Source: Lunularia cruciata
Lineage: Eukaryota > Streptophyta > Marchantiopsida > Lunulariales > Lunulariaceae
Direction: 5' to 3'
Length of the DNA stretch: 64,000 bases
Assembly: GCA_948567375.1 (NCBI GenBank)
Contig: OX419755.1
Location: 24,123,001 to 24,187,000 of the forward strand
Shown piece after piece: positions 62,501-64,000 of this stretch. The notes under the pieces are model-generated. The model was not told the origin of the DNA and ran no database searches. It saw only the letters and a program-made list of their open reading frames with translations. The stretch's first letter is position 1. Each line of letters opens with the position of its first letter. Position numbers and translations under genes: made by a program.

Positions 62501-62985
62501 AGTATGCTGATGCACACCGGAGGCACATGGAGTTCAATGTTGGGGATCAAGTGTGGCTATCGACAACCAACCTCACATTAGTTGGATCTCGTAAGCTCAA
62601 ACCTCGTTTTATTGGGCCTTTCTTGATTCTTCGTCGCATCGGCGCTGTGGCTTATCACCTTGAGCTACCACCACACATGAAGATCCATCCAGTGTTCCAT
62701 GTCTCCCTACTATGCAGATATGCTCCCCGATCAGGCCAAGGTCCTTCCACATAGGACATTCGACCTTGTCCGACACTCATTGATGGCATAGAGGAATATG
62801 AAGTGGAGCGGATTCTCCAAAAGCAAATGCGTGGTACTCGCCATCCACGGGTGGAATATCTAGTACAATGGGAAGGTTACCCCCTTTATGAAGCAACCTG
62901 GGAACCCACTGCCAATTTGGCACATGCACTGGTGTTGGTGCAAGCATTTGAGCAACAATTGCACAACGAGGACGTTGCGTCTTAA
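59554..62985 (+). pseudogene. pol of the chromovirus with C-terminal chromodomain
   Basis: The protease (59680-59950) reads VLIDLGAIENFL: the usual DSG triplet is DLG here (Asp codon 59710). [36 protein letters not shown] and FLDDILVY (DD 60715-60720). RNase [15 protein letters not shown], the TIEREELAIVLA segment, ETDHKPLVYF. Integrase: AHAGVDKTLDAVKRHYY, CLLCQQNK, MDLVCELP, ITDRGTQFTSLFW, HPQTDGQTERANCTIEDM. The chromodomain (about 62797-62960) reads YEVERILQK, YLVQWEGYPLYEATWEP. Lesions: TAG 60109, frame changes near 60130 and 60665, TGA 61210, TAG 61771 and 62752. Chromodomains bind methylated H3 and steer integration. Confidence 0.93.
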
Positions 62986-62998
62986 AAGGAGGGAGGTC
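62985..62998 (+). other. Polypurine tract of the chromovirus
   Basis: AAAAGGAGGGAGGTC sits immediately before the 3' LTR and after the pol stop. Confidence 0.8.
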
Positions 62999-63729
62999 TA
63001 TAATACCAAGGGTTAGCCATATAATCTAGATGTGAAATTTGGTTTGGTAACATCTAGAATGATGTTATACATGATTGTCAAAATAGATCAGATGGAAGTA
63101 TCACCAAAAGAGTACTTCTACTAATAGGGCAAAAACCGAAATAGACTTGAGAACCTTAGAACCAATAGCTAGACATATGATTTAAAGGTGAGAATTGCTT
63201 TGGTAACATCTAGAAGGATGTTACACATGATGGACTAAACAGATCAGAAAGAGGTATCACCAAAAGGGGACTCCTACTAATAGAGTAGGAACCAAAATAT
63301 GCCTAAAATCTTTGAAGGCAATTTCGGAGGCCTAAACGGATGAATTAGGCCTCAAAAATGTGCAAGTTTCCCCCCCCCCCCAATAGAGGACAGGCTGGCC
63401 TTCCCTCCCCCCTGCTTTGTCTTGTTGAGAGCTTTCCAATGGTACCTTACTCACGTGATTCTGAGATTCCTACTAAAAGATTCCCTCCGGTCAAAGCTTG
63501 TTTGACCAACCAGATAGGACCTAGACCAGACAGGTCACCCATCCAAGTAAGTAATCCAAGGGTGGAGCTTGCTGACATGTCACCTATCTGTGTCCCTAAT
63601 CCTATGGTGGAGCTTCCTTGGAGGAGATCCTCTTTGTCTATATATTAAAGAGAAGGTGCTCCCTTGGAGCATCGAATGTTTGAGTGTGCAATCTGTGTTT
63701 TCTCTCTTCTCTTGTCCTTGGAGTATTAC
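62999..63729 (+). repeat. 3' LTR of the chromovirus
   Basis: About 731 bp, starting TATAATA (the TG start has mutated to TA) and ending TATTAC. A C-run at 63370-63381 and loss of one ATTCCCTAAAAG copy distinguish it from the 5' LTR. Confidence 0.9.
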
Positions 63730-64000
63730 GTTAGCCTTCTAAGCACTGACAGAAAGAGTATCTTTAGGTGTCCATGGGAGTGCAGTGGTCCAGCAATTAA
63801 CCTAGACGGCCGTCACACATCTAAATATACTTGCAATAACATGTCACTTTGGAATTAATAACTGGTGCTAACAGGTAACCAGTTTTCCTATTAAGGTATG
63901 ACAAAGAAGGGGTTTGGGACTTGCAAATGTCCATATCTTTTGCTTCTCACACTCGTTTTGAACAGAAAAAGGCTCATTGGATTCAACTTTCAGTCATCTT
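63730..64000. other. Right flank of the chromovirus, low-copy looking
   Basis: It has no repeat homology within the window and no ORF with a recognisable domain. It runs off the window end. Confidence 0.4.

Larger units (their letters stand above)
57139..63729 (+). mobile_element. Nearly complete Ty3/gypsy chromovirus (family 3)
   Basis: The full order is present: 5' LTR, tRNA-Met-type primer site, gag, protease, RT, RNase H, integrase, chromodomain, polypurine tract and 3' LTR. The two LTRs differ by only a few per cent by eye, apart from a 13-bp tandem duplication (ATTCCCTAAAAG) and a poly-C tract. Flanking bases GTTAG/TTAGT and GTTAG/TTAGC fit a 5-bp target duplication. This is the youngest insertion in the window. 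Confidence 0.92.

Overview
The window is eukaryotic nuclear DNA from a land plant, most likely one with a large, repeat-rich genome (gymnosperm, fern, lycophyte or bryophyte; I cannot decide which). The reasons are a spliced ARM-repeat membrane protein gene with GT-AG introns, plant-type Ty3/gypsy and Ty1/copia LTR retrotransposons nested in one another, a PIF/Harbinger-like remnant, and many TAG/TGA stops where CAG, CGA or TGG is expected. That stop pattern fits long-term decay of methylated DNA. There are no bacterial operons, CRISPR arrays or rRNA genes.

Layout. 1-15541 is a retrotransposon nest. It holds a Ty3 integrase remnant with its LTR, a decayed Ty3 pol followed by an unusual coiled-coil ORF, and a copia element that is itself split by an insertion. 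15542-24425 is a low-copy, GC-richer island around the one clear host gene: an 806-residue membrane/ARM-repeat protein on the minus strand (three exons). It is flanked by a duplicated segment, a fragment of a second gene copy and a small hAT-like MITE. 24426-36200 is AT-rich intergenic DNA with tandem duplications, an LTR fragment, a reverse-transcriptase relic and a compound (CT)n(GT)n microsatellite. 36426-38266 holds a tentative multi-exon minus-strand gene with an endonuclease/phosphatase-like GDFNA motif. A roughly 100-bp repeat of unknown nature occurs five times between 17.9 and 39.2 kb. 40935-43443 is a chimeric head-to-head piece of a chromovirus.

43492-55790 is the most interesting part: a decayed Ty3/gypsy element whose order reads gag (CCHC knuckle), aspartic protease, cytosine-5 DNA methyltransferase, reverse transcriptase, RNase H, integrase and PHD finger. 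It is interrupted by a solo LTR and, in its 5' part, by a Harbinger-like transposase relic. The methyltransferase shows motifs I, IV (PCQ), VI (ENV), VIII, IX and X, so this was a retroelement carrying its own DNA-methylation writer plus a histone-reader-type zinc finger. The copy is dead (stops and frameshifts).

57139-63729 is the youngest element: a 6.6-kb Ty3 chromovirus with two similar LTRs, a tRNA-Met primer-binding site, gag, pol, a C-terminal chromodomain, a polypurine tract and a likely target-site duplication. The two ends around it (56800-57138 and 63730-64000) look like formerly continuous low-copy DNA.
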